64,000 nt of DNA, from contig KV419395.1 in assembly GCA_001630475.1 (NCBI GenBank), positions 1,058,753 to 1,122,752 of the forward strand. Reading direction: 5' to 3'. This document shows, in pieces, positions 28,138 through 39,244 of the stretch. The DNA comes from Sistotremastrum niveocremeum HHB9708. Taxonomy: Eukaryota > Basidiomycota > Agaricomycetes > Sistotremastrales > Sistotremastraceae. Under the pieces are notes generated by a model, which did no database searches, was not told the origin of the DNA, and saw only the letters and a list, made by a program, of their open reading frames with translations. A program made the translations under genes and the position numbers. Position 1 is the stretch's first letter. The number at the start of each line of letters is the position of its first letter.

Positions 28138-28960
28138 TTAACCAAACTGTTGAGGAGGTTAGCTTGAACGCACACATGATGAAGACGCGAGAGACCAACA
28201 GCTGTAAGATAAGATTCGGCGACAATGCGCGCTCGGGCATTCAGACTGAGTTTCATTTCACTGATTTCTTTATCGACGTCCTCCATGAAACTAGAACCAG
28301 CAGGGTGAATAGGTATCAGACAACCAAGAAGATTGTAAGCGCACAGAATGATGAAGTCTACGATCTTGTGCTTCAGCATGCTCTCCGAATGGAAATTCGT
28401 GATCAAGAAAGATATATCATATCCCTGGTGATAATTATCATTTGAGGAAGCTGGGTTATATATTCGGGGACGTACCGCAACTGGTTTCCGCCGCAGGACC
28501 ACGAAGTTCTCCGCACGCTGCATCATGAACCGAGTGAATTTGTGACATAGGATCCTTTCTATTTCATCGGCCTGTTTGATCTTGATAGATACACGGATCG
28601 AGTTGACAGAGGGCTCAATCAGCACACGCTCGTTCTCGTTACGGGAGATCGTGAGAGGGTTGAGAAGAACTTCCGGCGATCGGCTATAGCACAAGCTTAG
28701 AAATGGTTTGCATCAAGAGACGGAACATACGCTGCTTCAATCTCAGGCTTGTTATGTCTCTCGACAACCTGCAATTCGGATTAGAGGTGTTATTCGAGTA
28801 CTGCGGGCTATGATCTTGCCTGTGACGAGAAATTCTCGAGGGTCAGTGCGGCTGTAAGAGTTAATCTCACAGCCGCAAGATATGGTCGAAGAACATTTGA
28901 CTATTGGAGGCTACATCAGCTACACTCTGCCTGACTTTGGAATGCCCTGGAGCTCACCAT
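28138..28960 (-). CDS. ARC19: Arp2/3 complex subunit 4 (ARPC4, p20)
   Basis: Core subunit of the actin-nucleating Arp2/3 complex. The protein starts [20 protein letters not shown], then [47 protein letters not shown]-type core (seen as [20 protein letters not shown]), [60 protein letters not shown] and the end AESYLTAFG. The first coding exon is only the ATG (28958-28960, donor ATG|GTGAGC). Intron 28769-28819 is GC-AG (CAG|GCAAGA). The last intron, ending CAACAG just before the final FG-stop, gives the family C-terminus. It is divergent from the FKBP gene. Confidence 0.94.
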
Positions 28961-29099
28961 CGGAGTGTACGGAATTGAGTTCAAAGTCCGCTGGCGCGTC
29001 TTCACGTCGCCTAACTTTTTTTTCTTCCTTTCACTTCCTTTCTTCTGAAGTCACTTTTATAACGCGTTTTACTCTCTTTAATTCATCATCTCATCAAAA
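28961..29099. promoter_or_regulatory. 139-bp divergent promoter, ARPC4 and FKBP
   Basis: The two start codons are 139 bp apart on opposite strands. A T-rich tract lies at 29019-29045. No TATA box is evident. Confidence 0.55.
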
Positions 29100-30531
29100 A
29101 TGGCCGCAATCGCAGCATGGTTCGTATCTCTCGTCTCTTTCTCCAAGCTCATCATTGAAACACGCGTGAAGGTCCATCAAATTGGAGCCTGGCAAACCTC
29201 AAAAATTTGAGTCTCCCGTCGAGGACGGTGCAGTCTCTCTCAAAATCACCAACGCGAGTCTTGGAGAGACCCTCAAGGACACCTCGGGACGTTCCGTCGT
29301 CAAATTGACTCTTCGAAAGAGCGACTTTGATCAATCCGAGGACGAAGAAGAGGAAGATGAAGAAGAGCCACAGTTGACCGAGGTTGTCCTGGTGGCATTG
29401 ACTGCTGGAAAGGTTTCACCAACGATTTCACACTATCCCGCGAGTTTGACTTATGCTCTTGTCAGACTGAGCAAGTTTCGCTCAATGTCGAGTTCACCGA
29501 CGAATTGGTCCAGTTCGAAGTCATTGGCAAAAAGTAAGCTACTCATTCGCGCGTCTGAACTTTCTGACATCTTCGCAGCGAGGTCCACCTCCTCGGTAAC
29601 TGGGTTGATCGCAGTCCAGAGGGCCCCGATATGTTCGACTCTGAGGACGAAGACGAGGAGGAGGATGGCTTGAGACTGGAGGATGTCAGCTCTGATGTCG
29701 AGGTGGAGGTTGACCATTTGGAAATGGACGAGGACACGGACGCTGAGTACGTTCAACTGCTGCCACCTACGGCATCGACTGAAGGGTTCGTTGAACTTCG
29801 TTCAGGCGCTTTGAGGAAGTTCAGGAGAAGTCCCTCAAACGATCTGCGGACGCTTTGGACGCAGACGTCTCCATGACTGACGACAAAGACAAGACGCTCA
29901 GCAAGAGCCAAAAGAAAAAGCAGGCCAAGAAGCTGAAGACCGAAAATGGTGCCGTCGAGGCTCCCTCAGCTGAACCTACTTCCGAGAAGAAGAAGGAGAA
30001 GAAGGACAAAACAGAGAAGACTGCCACTGCTCCCGCTGGTGCAGTCTCTAAAAAGACACTCGACGGTGGATTAATCGTGGAGGACGCTAAAGTCGGGACC
30101 GGAAAAGCTGCCAAGCGCGGCAACACGCTCTCTATGCGGTACATTGGAAAGCTCACGAACGGCAAAATCTTCGACAAGAACAGCAAGGGCAAACCGGTAC
30201 GTGAATTGGTTATTGTATTGCGGTCAAGCTCAGCATCGATCTAGTTCACTTTCACTCTCGGTAAAGGAGAAGTGATCAAGGGTTGGGACCAGGGCTTGGT
30301 CGGCATGCAAGTTGGTGGCGAACGCAAACTCACCATCCCTGCTCCTCTTGGCTACGGCGCGTCAGGAGTGAGTTTAGCTTGTCGATTATGGCGTCATTTT
30401 GTTAATCGCTTTCTCTAGCAAAAACCCGACATCCCCGGCAACGCTACATTGGTGTTCGGTATGTATTTGCCCTCTCTTGCATGGCATTATCTGAACTTCG
30501 AACAGATGTAAAACTTCTCGAGATCAAATAG
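29100..30531 (+). CDS. Nuclear FKBP-type peptidyl-prolyl isomerase (Fpr3/Fpr4 type)
   Basis: Histone-chaperone-type FKBP. The N-terminal nucleoplasmin-like domain reads [53 protein letters not shown] and [17 protein letters not shown]. Acidic tracts ([10 protein letters not shown]) and a lysine-rich linker ([14 protein letters not shown]) follow. The C-terminal FKBP domain is complete: [60 protein letters not shown] and the end [10 protein letters not shown]. Introns fall after AAW, LTAGK, IGKN, TDAE, GKP, GASG and VF, all in phase. Its role in nucleosome assembly and proline isomerisation in the nucleus or nucleolus is known for the family. Confidence 0.93.
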
Positions 30532-30577
30532 TTTCCTTTTCCTTTGTATTTAGTTTCTACTTGCACTTGACTAATGT

Positions 30578-31217
30578 TTAGCATGGATTTGTGTCCTCCC
30601 TATGTCTGATCGACTTCGCTCCTCGATTGTCACTGTTGTCAAACAAACCAGAAGCCACGGTGAATGCAGGAGCCACAACAACCGTTTCCTCGACGTCCGG
30701 ATTCGATGAACGCACATTGACGGAATACCACATTTCTGTGTATACTCTACGCCAGCACACCGCCGAGTTATCCGACGTTAAGATCCCCAGTAGTTCCTAG
30801 CCCTGATAAGTGAAGGCGCCGAACTTTATAGCAGCATTTTCATAGCAAAGACTTGACCTCGGCGCACGGTGAGGGACTCTTAAGGGCCTCAAGTTTGACC
30901 AGGGCGATGTCGGTCAGGACAATGCCCATCTCATCGTTTGAGCTAGCATGGACATGGTCTGCGGCGAGTCTGCGCATACGCTTTAAAGCTTTCGAGCGGG
31001 GTGAGTGTACAACTTGTGCTTTTGCTTTCAAGGCAAGAAGAGACGAGTAATGGGGATTTCAAGTTCCGGGAAATCATTAGCACGAGATCTCGAACCCCCA
31101 GACTGTTCAAGATTCGAGGGGACATGAAAGAATTAGAAGCAGGAGCAACATTAGAAGAACTTTGCAGTTTCGTGTGGACCGAAGCGTCGACAGATATCGA
31201 ATGTCGCTTCCGTTCAT
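30578..31217 (-). CDS. Uncharacterised small spliced gene, 154 residues
   Basis: Not recognised. Four exons (31102-31161 preceded by 31217-31161; more exactly 31161-31217, 31045-31102, 30858-30988 and 30578-30796) sum to 465 nt, a multiple of three, with introns of 58, 56 and 61 nt and canonical GT-AG ends. The protein runs MNGSDIRYLSTLRSTRNCK, SGGSRSRANDFPELEIPITP, LKRMRRLAADHVHASSNDEM, GIVLTDIALVKLEALKSPSP, ELLGILTSDNSAVCWRRVY and ends RHREDTNPC. No signal peptide or membrane helix. Consistent phases and biased codon use support it, but no homology is claimed; the start could lie further upstream. Confidence 0.5.
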
Positions 31218-31960
31218 GAAGGGGAAGCCAGAGCCCCAAGGCACGCGTGGTCACCAGATTGCTTCCGTTGACAGATCGAGGTACTTCTGAAACCGTCGAT
31301 CTATTAATTCAATTCAATTACCAGACTAGCCTGGCATAGGAACATCAATATCGCTGGTCAATACGTCCAGGTAATTGGTTCACCGCCTCCAAGGAACAGG
31401 AGTAATAGTCCCCGGCGATGGCGGATACAACCAAGCATATGTTTATTCCCGATTGGGCATCCTCACTTTGTTTGTGACCTTGATGTGGGAGAGTTTTGGC
31501 TGACTGAAATGGCGACAGGGCCTTGCGCAATTTAACCCAGGGTTCCGAACACTTAGCACGCATTCCTGACAGAAAATCGATCGAGACGAGACGATCAGAC
31601 AGCTGAAACGAGGGCCAACTAGCGCCAACTATCCGCTTGTTTAGCCGATCGACGCGTCGGAAAACTCTGTTGCGTCCATTTCACGAAACAGCGAACATGA
31701 CGGGCACAGCAGAGGTTGCATATGGGCACTATAGAACCAGGGCCTCGATGTATCACTGCATGCCTCGCATACCGGGAAATGGCAAAGGCGGGGAAGACGG
31801 AAGCAAACATTGGGGTACCGTCGCGACCGACTACCGAAGCGGCGTTCTCGCTCGGTGCAGGGCCGCGCTAGCGTTGACGGCATAACGTTTCTATTCCTAT
31901 TCAGTCATTTCCCTCATATTATGCGACCAATGTTCCCCGCCGCCCCCAGCTTCATGTCCC
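31218..31960. other. Intergenic, no gene seen
   Basis: 743 bp between divergent genes. Short open frames occur on both strands but none reads as a recognisable protein. It presumably holds both promoters. An AATTCAATTCAATTA repeat lies near 31306-31320. Confidence 0.4.
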
Positions 31961-33847
31961 ATGGATCCAGCAGCTCTGTCGGACGACTCGGACCCAGCCT
32001 TCGCGGCCGTCATTGCCCAAGTTCTCGCCGACGGGCGGGTGGCAAACTATGGAAACAGTAACAATCATCCTGAGGTCATATGCACTGCTCACTGACCTGT
32101 CTCTTAGTATCGTCGCTATGTCTGATGGTGTCTGTACTCTTTTCCGTCCCATGTTTTCTTCTGATTAACATCGCGCTTTGACCGCACAAATAGCTATGAC
32201 TATTTGCTTTCTTTCCAGTTGAGTGATTGGTGTTTCTGAAGCTTGTATGTGCTAATTAGCTTTAGTTTGGAGGTTCGAGCAGTTGCCTGATGCGTGTTTA
32301 ATGACTCACGTTCCTCAGTATCGTCTCGTTTGGAAGGCGCCATGGACGCCTGGCAAATGCATATTTGTAAGGCACAAGCGTTTCGTCACTCCGATATTGA
32401 CTTTGAACACCGTCTTAGATTATCGTAATCCGCCTCTGCATTTGATCAATATTTAGCATTGATTTTCCCTCAGTTTCGATATTGTGGCTTAGCTTTCCAC
32501 GCTTTTGATTCTTATGGTAAGGATCTAGCTGTCTGGATGACTCACCCTGCTCATTTCATCCTATTTTTAGTATACGTGAATACTTCGGCCGACTTAGCAG
32601 TGAGTTTGTCTTAGATCTCTGAATATTCCGCCAATTGACATGACATTCGTGCAGTTGTGTGTCGTTTGTCCCAGACTTGACGTATTTGTGCCTGACATGT
32701 CATTTTATAGCTGTGCAAGGGCTATCAAAGTGCAGACCGGCTTTGCTTCCACCGTCATGTGGGGAGCAGAAGTGATTTTGGCGGCTAGGCATGTTCTTCC
32801 ATCTCATTATGAAGCTTTGTTTGACGCTATTCCAGGGTCTGGATTTTGTATGGTAAATCTAAGCGGATCCTGATTGCATTGATTGTTGTCTTCATGTGTA
32901 AGCCTTCCAAACGCACTCGGGTTGTTTACTCCTACCGACGTCGCCTGAAGCTGGTTTGACTGGAATGGCCGTTCTTGATGGACTCGCATATGTAGGAAAG
33001 ATTACTGGATCGCCTTTCCCTCCGTGGGTCATATCAGGGCCTTTCAAAAGCTTGATCCTGATATATTATTCCAACAGCCCTTTTGGCTCTGGCTGCGATA
33101 CAATCGGAGCACCGCGCAAGTTCTCGTGTGATGGTTCATATTCTTGCTGACCCTTGCCTCAAGTACCACGCCTTCTTTTTGTTGCTGTTATTCCACCAAC
33201 GATTACCACCACCATTCTATTTATTCTCACTCTATTCAAGACGAGCAGAGGACACTATACGAAGCCCGTCGAGACCCCAACGTTATCACTAATTCATTGG
33301 GACGGGGTGAGCAAATTTTCTATGCGTTTGAATATCCAGTAACGACTCTCTGTTAAGATTCGATATTTTGGCGTGTAAGTTTTTCTGGAATAAGTGTCGC
33401 TTGACTCTCCCTGACAACGTTGTTTAGAACCTTTGGTGAGTTTACTGGGTTTGCTCACTTAGGTACTCTACTGAACATCTTCCAGCCGTCATGATGGTCA
33501 ACACGTTCATCTTCCGCTACGCAAGACTTTCCATGAAGGGCTCAGCCTCTGGGTAAGCGCGTCCATGAAATCACCGCATTTTCAATCATGCTTACTCTCA
33601 CCGCCACTCAGGTTTTTAGCATCGTGAGCGACCGAATTTCCTCGGAATTTTCTTCTTCTTCTCACATATATCCAGAGTGCCATGGACAGTAGCCTGCAGG
33701 ATGATGTTAAATATTCGCTCATTGATTTTGGGTCCGAAGGCGATATGGTCGACGGGTGCCACCGGCGACGATATTGAACTCAGTCGTCGGAGCGAAGTCG
33801 CGTTTCACGTCAGTCATGTTACTGATGATTCAGAGGAAACCCTTTGA
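31961..33847 (+). CDS. DUF6533-type seven-helix membrane protein
   Basis: A basidiomycete family of integral membrane proteins of unknown function, with GPCR-like topology. The N-terminus reads MDPAALSDDSDPAFAAVIAQ then VLADGRVANYGN. The DUF6533 motif is built from YDYLLSF, HLEVRAYRLVWKAPWTPGK and CIF. Further helices include TVMWGAEVILAARVWILYGK followed by SKRILIALIVVFM, then VIPPTITTTILFILTLFKTS, RGHYTKPVETPTLSLIHWDG and NTFIFRYARLSMKGSASG. The tail is hydrophilic and ends VTDDSEETL. Many exons are very short, and I could not fix the junctions around 32045-32200 and 32400-32650. Intron 32789-32835 begins GC. Confidence 0.72.
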
Positions 33848-34096
33848 GCTATATGCCCTGTACATGGATGAGTTGCTTTGCCAGCCGAGCGAAAAAATTT
33901 GAGGCGGTTGTCAGTATATGTTTAGTCACATAGTAATTTACGTAATATAATGTTGCTTCCGGTGCCTGATCGATTGATGACGCGGAACAGAAGCCCCTGA
34001 ACCTCTCAGCGTCGACGCTCAACTTCCGACTTTCACGTTGACCCTCTCGGGAGCTAGCTGGAGGTCACCACAGAAGTCTTTTCTAGATCTTTCTCC

Positions 34097-34860
34097 ATGG
34101 CTATCTCAAATTTAAACTCTTTCATACTCTCCTCGAAAGGCTCTCCAAAGCTGATCCACGAATCTAAAGTAATCGAGGATCGCAACTCGACTTTCGTCGC
34201 TTCTCTTTATCGCGCCTCATCCCAGAAGCAAGCACAGTCTGCCATCGATCATGTTAAACATGTCGTCCATGCTTCTAACAAGGCTTCTCACGAAATGGCA
34301 GCCTGGAGATTCATGACACTGAAATCGGGGAAGGACGGTTTGGGAGGGCCTGAGGACTTCGAGCTTCGGAGTGGTTCCGCTGACGACGGAGAGAGATATG
34401 GTGGCTCCAAAATTCTGAATATTATGCAAAAGGAGGGCGTCATCGATGCGGTGGTGATAGTGAGCCGTTGGTGCGTTATCTCATCCTTGGGAATGCGCGT
34501 AGATAAGTCTCAATGACACCTCATTTCATCAGGTTCGGCGGAACAATGTTAGGACCTATTCGTTTCACGCATATTGAAGATTGTGCTCGCGAAGTTTGTC
34601 GGGATTTCAAGAGCATGGAGGAAGCTGTGGAAGCTGTGGACCTCTTGAAAGCCCTGGACGAGGAGCTGAAGTCCTTGAGGGCGTCCTTTGCAAATAAGTC
34701 AGGGACGGGCCAAGAAAGTCCTTCGAGAATGCAGGACTACGAAACGCTCCTCAAATCTAAAGACATAGCAAAGATACGAAGGCTGATTGTTGCCCGAGAG
34801 AAGTCAGTATCCACACTGCGGGACCGCATATCTTCATTGGACACCCCGCAAAAAGAGTGA
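34097..34860 (+). CDS. IMPACT/UPF0029-domain protein
   Basis: The N-terminal part matches the ancient IMPACT (UPF0029/YigZ) domain: SKVIEDRNSTFVASLYRASS, AIDHVKHVVHASNKASHEMA, AWRFMTLK, DDGERYGGSKILNIMQKEGV, IDAVVIVSRWFGGTMLGPIR and FTHIEDCAREVC. One intron splits SRW from FGGT in phase. A helical, probably coiled C-terminus follows (LLKALDEELKSLRASFANKS; DIAKIRRLIVAREKSVSTLR). Yih1/IMPACT proteins carry an N-terminal RWD domain that binds Gcn1 and restrains Gcn2; no RWD is visible here, so a role in Gcn2 control is uncertain. Confidence 0.85.
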
Positions 34861-35354
34861 CACGCTATTGCACCAACGCAAGTCCAACGCAATGGTCTGT
34901 TCTACACCCTCATTCACAGGTCGCTGACCCTTCGCTGATACCTTCCTCTAGTCTGTCCCTACAGAAACCCCATCGATGCCCGGAGCCACATCAAATGGAC
35001 AAGATGCAAGAATGTGTCCAGTGTCTACCCTGAGAGGGCTCAGCTGTTGAAACGCTATGTTGGCCCCAACCTACACACTATATTGCTGCCACCCGTTCAG
35101 TCTTCAGTCTCCGAGCTCTGCCAAAACGGGATCATGTTGGCTCGAAACCCGCGCAACAACAGGTAGGCTCGCAAATGTCTTGCCACATTGATGTCAGTGC
35201 ATTTCCACCCCATACTTATGGATCACTCGTTGATGTTCATTATATATCCAGGTCTATTCTTTAAGATCATGTCATCTTCATCCCCACAATCATGACAACT
35301 CCTCACTACTATATCGTGATCACGCGGGCCTCACTGTGCGAGTACGGTGTTACA
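34861..35354. other. Convergent intergenic gap, no gene seen
   Basis: 494 bp between two gene ends. I see no recognisable gene; probably 3' UTRs. Confidence 0.4.
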
Positions 35355-36784
35355 CTAGCTGGTCTTGCCCGGTACTACCGGATGGCTGGCACTCAGGCCA
35401 CCATCGACGGCCCAGTTCTGGCCATTGACGTACGATGACTCGTCGGAAGCTAAGAAGAGGGCTACCTGCGCAATCTTCAACGAATGTTAGCTCAAGTTTG
35501 CAATCCATTTGGATTTAGTGAATATATACCTCTTCAGCAACACCTGCTCGTCCCAAAGGATTTAGTTGGCCAATCTTGCCTGCAGTGCCACGTGCACGCG
35601 CAGCATCAAATGTCGAGGCGGTCATCCCAGTCTATGGGGCGTAAGATTCGTCATAACTAAAGAATATCAGACGACGTACTTCAATCAAGCCGGGACAGAT
35701 TGAGTTGACGCGGATATTGCTACCCGATAACTGATATGGAGCCGTTTTGGCTAAAGAGTTGACTCTACAACAGGCATGATCAACCAAATACTGGATGAGA
35801 AGAATGCGAAAAAACAGCAAGGTAAGGTACTCACGCGGCTTTGCTAGCACTGTCTACAATCAGAACGTCAGTTGTCAACAGCAGTTAGACGATCATTTTT
35901 CGCACAATCCGAGGGGCCTGCTCCGGACCGAATGCCAGCAATAGAGGCAGTCAGAATAATGCTCCCTCCTGCGTCGTCTTTGCTGCGGGAAGGGTTGGGT
36001 TTCATCATAGCCGGGGGAGCGTACTTCAGAGCAAGGAAGCACCTATAATCCACGTCTCAGTTAGGGTGGTTAGACAGCTGATTGTCAAGACGTACGAGAA
36101 AACGTTAACGCGCATCATCTCCATAAACGACTTCTCAGACAGCTCGTGCAGATTCGTGTTCCGAACAATGCCGGCCTAAGTCAAAAGGAAGTCAAGGGGC
36201 GTATGATAATCGGGAGAAAAGAGATACATTGGCAAAGAAAACGTCCAGTCTGCCCTCCTCCTGCATAGCCTGCTTGCAGACATCCGAGATTGCAGATTCC
36301 GAAGCAGCATCAGCTTGCTTCACCGTGACCTAGAATAATGTGCCGAAAGTTATGACGAGGTCACCGTTCCTTCGACGAGAGCACCAACAGTAACATCCGG
36401 ATAGGACTTGGAAATCTGTTCCTTGAGTGCCGGGAGATTTGTTCCATCGAAATCAAGGAGATACAAGTGCTTAGCTCCTGTAATGGGTCAAGGCTTTACC
36501 AGGTCCGGCAGTTCTGCACTGACCCTCGTGAGCATATAGTAGAGCACTCGCACGGCTTCAAAGAAAGTTTAGGTCAAGCCAATACTCAGTCATTGAGGGA
36601 CTTACCCGATGCCTTTGAGGGAGCCAACTCCTGTAATAATGCAAACCTTGCCCTTTAGGCGTTGGGACCGAGGAGCCGTAGACAAATGAGATTGGATGCG
36701 TTGAACGCGTGCAACCGTCGCTTTATAAGACTCTTCCAGAGACTTCCGAGAGCGTTGAACCTTTGTTGCAGTAGAGTCGCTCAT
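35355..36784 (-). CDS. Short-chain dehydrogenase/reductase (classical SDR)
   Basis: NAD(P)-dependent oxidoreductase with an N-terminal helical extension ([20 protein letters not shown]). The cofactor motif region is [20 protein letters not shown]. Next are [16 protein letters not shown], the serine strand [20 protein letters not shown], the catalytic DYSASKAA (Tyr and Lys intact, with the Tyr codon split by an intron), [31 protein letters not shown] and the C-terminal [20 protein letters not shown]. Eight or so short introns. Substrate unknown. The start lies 150 bp from the CCT6 start on the other strand. Confidence 0.9.
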
Positions 36785-36934
36785 GGGAAACGAGACGGAG
36801 GAAGATGCATATGTCTGCTGAACCGGTGATTATTAGCAGCACGGACGCCGGACCCTTACGCGCGCCAACAAGTCAAAACACCTCCCGTTTTGAAAATCAG
36901 AAACGCGACTTGGCTTCACTAGTCGAAAATCATC

Positions 36935-39011
36935 ATGTCGAGCAGTATCGAGCTCATCAATCCAAAAGCAGAGAGTGTGAGGCGATCTGCCGCCCTCCAG
37001 GTACGTTTCTTCGCGTGACTGCGCCGTCACTGCTCCCTAACCCATGCGCGGCCCTCTAGGTAAATACCATGGGTGCCATGGGTCTGGCGAACGTAGTTAA
37101 GAGCAACCTTGGTTCGTTCTTGTGACATGATGTCTTCAAGAAGCTTAATCCATTCAAGGTCCTCGAGGAACTCTGAAGATGCTGGTGGATGGCGCTGGCC
37201 AGATAAAAATGACCAAGGATGGCAAAGTGTTGCTTTCCGAGATGCAGATTCAGAATCCCACTGCTGCTATGATCGCAAGAACGGCTGTAGCACAAGATGA
37301 TCAAGTTGGGGATGGAACAACATCGGTTGTCCTTCTGGTTGGGGAGTTATTGAAGCAGGCAGATCGTTTTATCTCAGAGGGTGTCCATCCTACCGTGATT
37401 GCGGAAGGTTTCGACCTCGCGAAAACAGATGCTTTGGCGGTGGGTTCTCATTGAACATTGTCGATTCTCTCCCTTACGAATAAAACAGTTCTTGGACTCC
37501 TTCAAAGTCTCCTCGAAACTTGATCGTGCAACCCTCATTAATGTGGCAAACACGTCCCTTTCGACGAAGCTCCATGCAGCTCTCGCAAAGCAACTGGCAG
37601 CTGACATTGTTGATGCTGTCCTTGCGATCCGCGCACCTCCTCCCCCGCCAGGCTCGTCAGGTCTGTACATAAAATGTTCATATTACATCTAGTTATTCAC
37701 CTTAATACCCAGACCCAAGAGAACCGATCGACTTGCACATGATCGAGATCATGAAGATGCAGCATCGAACCGCGTCCGAAACCCAACTTATCCGAGGACT
37801 TGTTCTCGACCATGGTGCTCGACACCCTGACATGCCAAAAAGACTTGAGAATGCCTTCATTTTGACTCTAAATGTCAGTTTAGAGTATGAAAAGACGTGA
37901 GTGAAATATTTTTCCGTCTGAATTATGAGTGCTCAGATGACAATGATTCTCAGCGAGGTCAACTCCGGGTTTTTTTACTCTTCTGCGGAGCAGCGAGAGA
38001 AGCTTGTCGAGTCCGAACGAAAGTTTATCGATTCGAAATTGAAGAAGATTGTTGAACTCAAGAATCTGGTGTGCGATCAGGCTCTCGGAGACCAGAAAAA
38101 GGGAGCGCGGCCGAAGACCTTTGTGGTCATAAATCAGAAGGGTATCGATCCGATGTCTCTTGATGTCTTGGCCAAGAACGGAATTCTTGCTTTGCGTAGG
38201 GCCAAGCGAAGAAATATGGAGAGGTAAGCTTGGCACTTCCCAGTGACCTTAGCCTCATGTAGCCCTTAGATTGCAGTTGGTCGCCGGAGGCGTGTCTCAA
38301 AATTCCGTGGAGGATCTAACACCAGATGTACTCGGCTGGGCTGGCCTTGTGTATGAACACACCCTGGGAGAAGAAAAATTCACATTTGTGGAACAAGTCA
38401 AGGAACCGAAAAGTGTTACGATGCTGATTAAAGGTGAACATCGATCAACATTTCGATGTTTTCAGTTCTGAACCTATCCCTAGGGCCCAATGCACACGTG
38501 ATCACGCAGATCAACGATGCCCTGCGCGATGGGCTTCGTGCCGTCAAGAATGCGATCGAGGATGCAGCACTAATCCCTGGTGCAGGTGCATTCGAAGTTG
38601 CATGCGCTCACCATCTCTCCACAGTAACCAAGAAAGCTGCAAAAGGACGAGTGAAAATGGGTGTTCAGGCTTACGCCGATGCTTTACTGGTCATTCCGAA
38701 GACTCTCGCTCAAAACGGTGGCTTTGATGTCCAAGATGTTGTTGTTGCCCTCCAAGAAGAATATGCCGACGGGAATATCGCTGGTATTGACCTACAGAGC
38801 GGTGAAACATTGGATCCGACTGTTGAAGGGATCTGGGATAACTATCGGGTGAAGCGACAGATGTTGCATTCATGGTAAGGATCATTACAGCTTCCACTTC
38901 GACCCCGATCTGAGCTCTCTCAACAGTTCTGTTATTGCTGTGAATCTTTTATCGACTGATGAAATCCTTCGAGCGGGGCGTAGTTCTTTGAAACCAGATG
39001 GCGCTCAGTAG
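36935..39011 (+). CDS. CCT6: T-complex protein 1 subunit zeta (CCT6)
   Basis: Subunit of the cytosolic TRiC/CCT chaperonin that folds actin and tubulin. The protein begins [20 protein letters not shown], then [40 protein letters not shown] and the ATPase motif [20 protein letters not shown]. Middle: [60 protein letters not shown]. Late: [40 protein letters not shown] and [16 protein letters not shown], with the end [18 protein letters not shown]. About ten exons with in-phase introns. Full family length. Confidence 0.95.
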
Positions 39012-39211
39012 TACTGTTTAATCCCTTGGATGAGGTGGATCTGGTTTTTTCAGTAGATTCGACAACGCATGCAACTAGTATTGATTTAGTAATCCATTTA
39101 CGCTGTCTTGTTCGGTGTTTGAATGAAACGGAAGCGGAACACTTGGCGAGATCTCGGCTAGAAGTCTGGTTCATTCCCACCAAACTATCACTGGCATCGA
39201 AACCTGATTCC

Positions 39212-39244
39212 ATGAAGTCTCGATGGAATTTCCCAAAAATCTAG
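39212..39244 (+). promoter_or_regulatory. Upstream ORF overlapping the phosphoesterase start
   Basis: A ten-codon ATG-initiated frame (MKSRWNFPKI-stop) begins 11 nt before the main ATG and ends inside the gene in another frame. If transcribed it would reduce initiation at 39223. Confidence 0.4.

Noticed and set aside
28053-28694. 213-residue continuous minus-strand frame as the ARPC4 gene
   Set aside because: It reads through introns; splicing restores [10 protein letters not shown] and [11 protein letters not shown] and the family C-terminus.
31345-31885. Short open frames on both strands between the small unknown gene and the DUF6533 gene
   Set aside because: No recognisable protein, no consistent splice partners, codon use not like neighbours.
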